From Cafeteria roenbergensis (taxonomy: Eukaryota > Sar > Bigyra > Bicosoecida > Cafeteriaceae): DNA of 64,000 bases. The stretch spans positions 186,001 to 250,000 of the forward strand of contig VLTN01000011.1 in NCBI GenBank assembly GCA_008330645.1, in the 5' to 3' direction. Position numbers and translations under genes: made by a program. The notes under the pieces were generated by a model. The model searched no databases. It saw nothing but the letters and a program-made list of their open reading frames with translations, and was not told the DNA's origin. How positions within the stretch are numbered: the stretch's first letter is position 1; the number at the start of each line of letters is the position of its first letter. Positions 62,143 through 64,000 of the stretch are shown here, piece by piece.

Positions 62143-64000
62143 ATGGCCGCCAGAAGCAGTGAGAGTCGCCGAAAGCGCCCCTCCCCCCGTCCGCCCACTG
62201 CGCTGGAGGGAGGGCCACGGGTCAGGCCTTGCAGGCTGGGAGCAACGCGCAAATCGAGTCGCAATGTGCTGTTCGAAATGCCGCAGGCGCGCGCCGGCGA
62301 AGGGACTCGCCGGACAGCGACGTGGGCGACGGGGCTGCGTCTCCGCAATCAGCCGTCGTGGGAACTGTGCGGAAATCAGCCCGGCGAAGAGCCCAGGCGA
62401 GGTCGGTGGCCGCGCTTGAGCTCGACGACAGCAATGGTTTCAGTTCCTCGCCGCGTTCCGCCCAAAGCGATGCCGCATCGGACGAAGGGGACTGGTCAGA
62501 CGGCCCGCGGCCAGCCCGGTCGCGCTTCCGGCGCGCAGCTTCCAGCGGGGGACTGGGGGACAATGGGTGCTTCGCAGCGCCGCAGCTGCCGCGCGCGGAA
62601 AGCGCTGCCCCCTCGCACGGGCAGCTGGGACCAGGCGCCGTCGCCGCGAGGGTCGCATCTGCCGCACACGTTGCCGGAAGCAGCGCTTCCGCGGAGTGGA
62701 CCCTGCAGCTGGAGCGGGATTTTGAGGCGCACCACAGGCGCATGGCGCTGGAGGGGCGGGCCGACAGCGTGGCCATCTCTACAAGCGGGGCAGCTCCCGC
62801 TGCGGCTGTGATGGCAAGCACTGGAGGCGTCGTGGGCGGGCCATCAGCAGCCAGGGCAGGCCCGGCTGGGGCGCCGTCCAAAGCAGGAGCAGGCGCCGGG
62901 GCCGCCGATGGCCTTCGGACGTACAGGCGCAAGGACCGGCAGACCGCAGCTGGCGCGGTGGCCGCATACCAGAGGCGTGCTGCGCGACCTCTCGCGGACG
63001 TCGATGTGCTGGCCCGGTCTAGCGGGTCGGTGCGACGGCCGGACGAGGCGCCTGCGTCTGTGGGTGCGGCCAAACGCGCACGGAGGGCGGAGCGGGCGGC
63101 ACACGAGGCCGCGCAGGCTGCTATGCTGGAGGCAGTCGCGCCTCCCAGTCGCAGGCGGAAACGCGCCAGGGATGCGCCCGGGGCAGCCCGAGGTGTGGGG
63201 GACCCCTTTGACTCGCACCTGGCCAAGTGGGAGCAGCAGACGGCCCAGCAGCAGGCCTCCCTCGACGACGGCAACGGCAACGGCGACGGCACAGGCACAG
63301 GCACGGGCACAGGCAGCCCGGCCCCGACGGGAGGCAATGCCGGCAGGCTCGGCGGCCGCGACGCTGGCCGAGGGCCCGCGTCCTCGAGCCCCAGCTGCGG
63401 GCGGCCAAGCTCTCCCCGGCCCGATCGGGCACACGACACGGGCACGGGCACCACCCCCCGTGGGCCATGGAGCGGTGTGTCGCTCGGCAGAGCCTCGGAG
63501 GGGCCCTGGGGCGGGGGCGGCGGGGGCGGCGGGGGCGGGCCGCCCCCCACGATTGAGAAGTGGCCGGCAGACCTGCCGGCCGAGCGCCCGCGGCCGGCTG
63601 GGGCGACGGCGAGTGGCGGCGCCGCAGGCGCGGACGCAGGCAAGGCGAGACGCGCTGCGGGCCGCCTTGTGCCCGCCAGGCGGATATCGGACATTGTTGG
63701 GCCGGAGGCGCCGCTAGCCTGGCGGGACGACTCTCCCGTCCGCGCGTCGCCGCCACAGAGGCCGCGCCGCGCCGCGGCGTGCGCGTCTTCAGCGGCGCGT
63801 GCTGGGCCCCAAAGTGCGGCCCGACAAGAACCAGAGGGCCCAGGGTCGAAGGGCGAGGGGGAGGGCGACCGCGGCGAGAGCGACAGTGACGAGGCAGGCC
63901 CCCGAGAGGGCGGCAGTCAGCCATCGTCGCCGTCGCTGCACGTGGACGACGAGGCGCTGTTCCAGGACAGCAGGGGGCGCCGCTTGCCGGGATCGAAGTC
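62143..64000 (+). CDS. Unrecognised disordered, probably nuclear protein (3' end outside window)
   Basis: Proposed exon 1 (62143-62158) encodes only MAARS plus one base. A 128-nt intron (GTGAGA...GCCGCAG) leads to exon 2, which is open from 62287 to the window end. Phase 1 matches, giving MAARSSARRRRDSPDSDVGD. Without the intron there is an in-frame stop at 62160-62162 and no ATG before 62741. The protein is rich in Ser/Ala/Arg/Pro with acidic patches (SDAASDEGDWSDG) and basic clusters that could be nuclear localisation signals (KRARRAERA, SRRRKRARD). A helical stretch WTLQLERDFEAHHRRMALEG (near nt 62700-62755) and a later DPFDSHLAKWEQQTAQQQAS (near nt 63200-63260) are the only segments that look folded. 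An imperfect GT dipeptide run lies near 63290-63320. Family unknown; a long antisense frame here is rejected. Confidence 0.6.

Noticed and set aside
62222-63694. 490-codon minus frame at the right edge
   Set aside because: The + frame open to 64000 has the better composition (helical islands, basic clusters). The minus product is Pro/Ala/Arg-rich with a long poly-Pro from a GGC run.
1-64000. Integrated virus, transposon or retroelement
   Set aside because: No polymerase, integrase, transposase, terminal repeat or AT-rich island was seen; GC and codon bias are uniform.

Overview
The window is nuclear DNA from a compact, very GC-rich (roughly 70%) unicellular eukaryote. The evidence is eukaryote-only genes (VPS13, 14-3-3, PEX16, TPP2, an LC8-type dynein light chain, PP2C, CK1/TTBK-class and TKL-class kinases) and spliceosomal introns whose donors are mostly GTGAG. 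Introns range from 34-35 nt to 803 nt. There are no operons, rRNA, tRNA, CRISPR arrays or recognisable transposons. The standard genetic code fits throughout. A free-living protist such as a bicosoecid-like stramenopile would fit the GC content and gene style, but that is inference from general knowledge and no marker here proves it. The GC bias creates very long spurious ORFs on the opposite strand and in other frames. Genes were therefore chosen by homology, protein-like composition and splice-phase consistency.

Layout: 1-5360 (+) C-terminal part of a VPS13-family lipid-transfer protein; 6498-8080 (-) 14-3-3 with a 10-codon first exon; 8285-9433 (+) 2OG-Fe(II) oxygenase; 9694-10068 (+) LC8-like dynein light chain; 10281-15494 (-) CK1/TTBK-class kinase with a very long tail; 16299-20993 (-) Clu-like domain plus about 17 kinesin-light-chain-type TPRs; 21739-23784 (-) disordered protein; 24160-26136 (+) PEX16; 26752-27717 (-) putative membrane protein; 27908-28660 (+) FAM192A/NIP30-like; 29244-32363 (-) a second Clu-like protein without TPRs; 32774-42494 (-) a giant coiled-coil protein of 3,140 aa in three exons; 42846-45861 (+) a four-exon PP2C with an N-myristoylation signal; 46157-49066 (-) LRR protein; 49532-53989 (+) one gene joining ankyrin repeats to a tyrosine-kinase-like domain; 54412-55047 (-) a three-exon 98-aa protein; 55408-60191 (+) tripeptidyl-peptidase II; 60482-61816 (+) armadillo-like repeat protein; 62143->64000 (+) a partial, disordered, probably nuclear protein.

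Genes alternate in orientation with short spacers. Divergent pairs share 190-470 bp (14-3-3/oxygenase, membrane protein/NIP30, coiled coil/PP2C, LRR/ANK-kinase, 98-aa protein/TPP2), and convergent pairs share similarly short 3' regions. The genes do not form one pathway. Themes are membrane contact and organelles (VPS13, PEX16, Clu-like), signalling (14-3-3, two kinases, PP2C), cytoskeleton (LC8, TTBK-class kinase, coiled coil) and proteolysis (TPP2). The most unusual items are the Clu-like paralogue pair that differs by a homogeneous TPR array, the ANK-kinase fusion with an HGD catalytic loop, the giant coiled coil with recurring CxLC motifs, the unrecognised 98-aa protein, and two introns of 34-35 nt.
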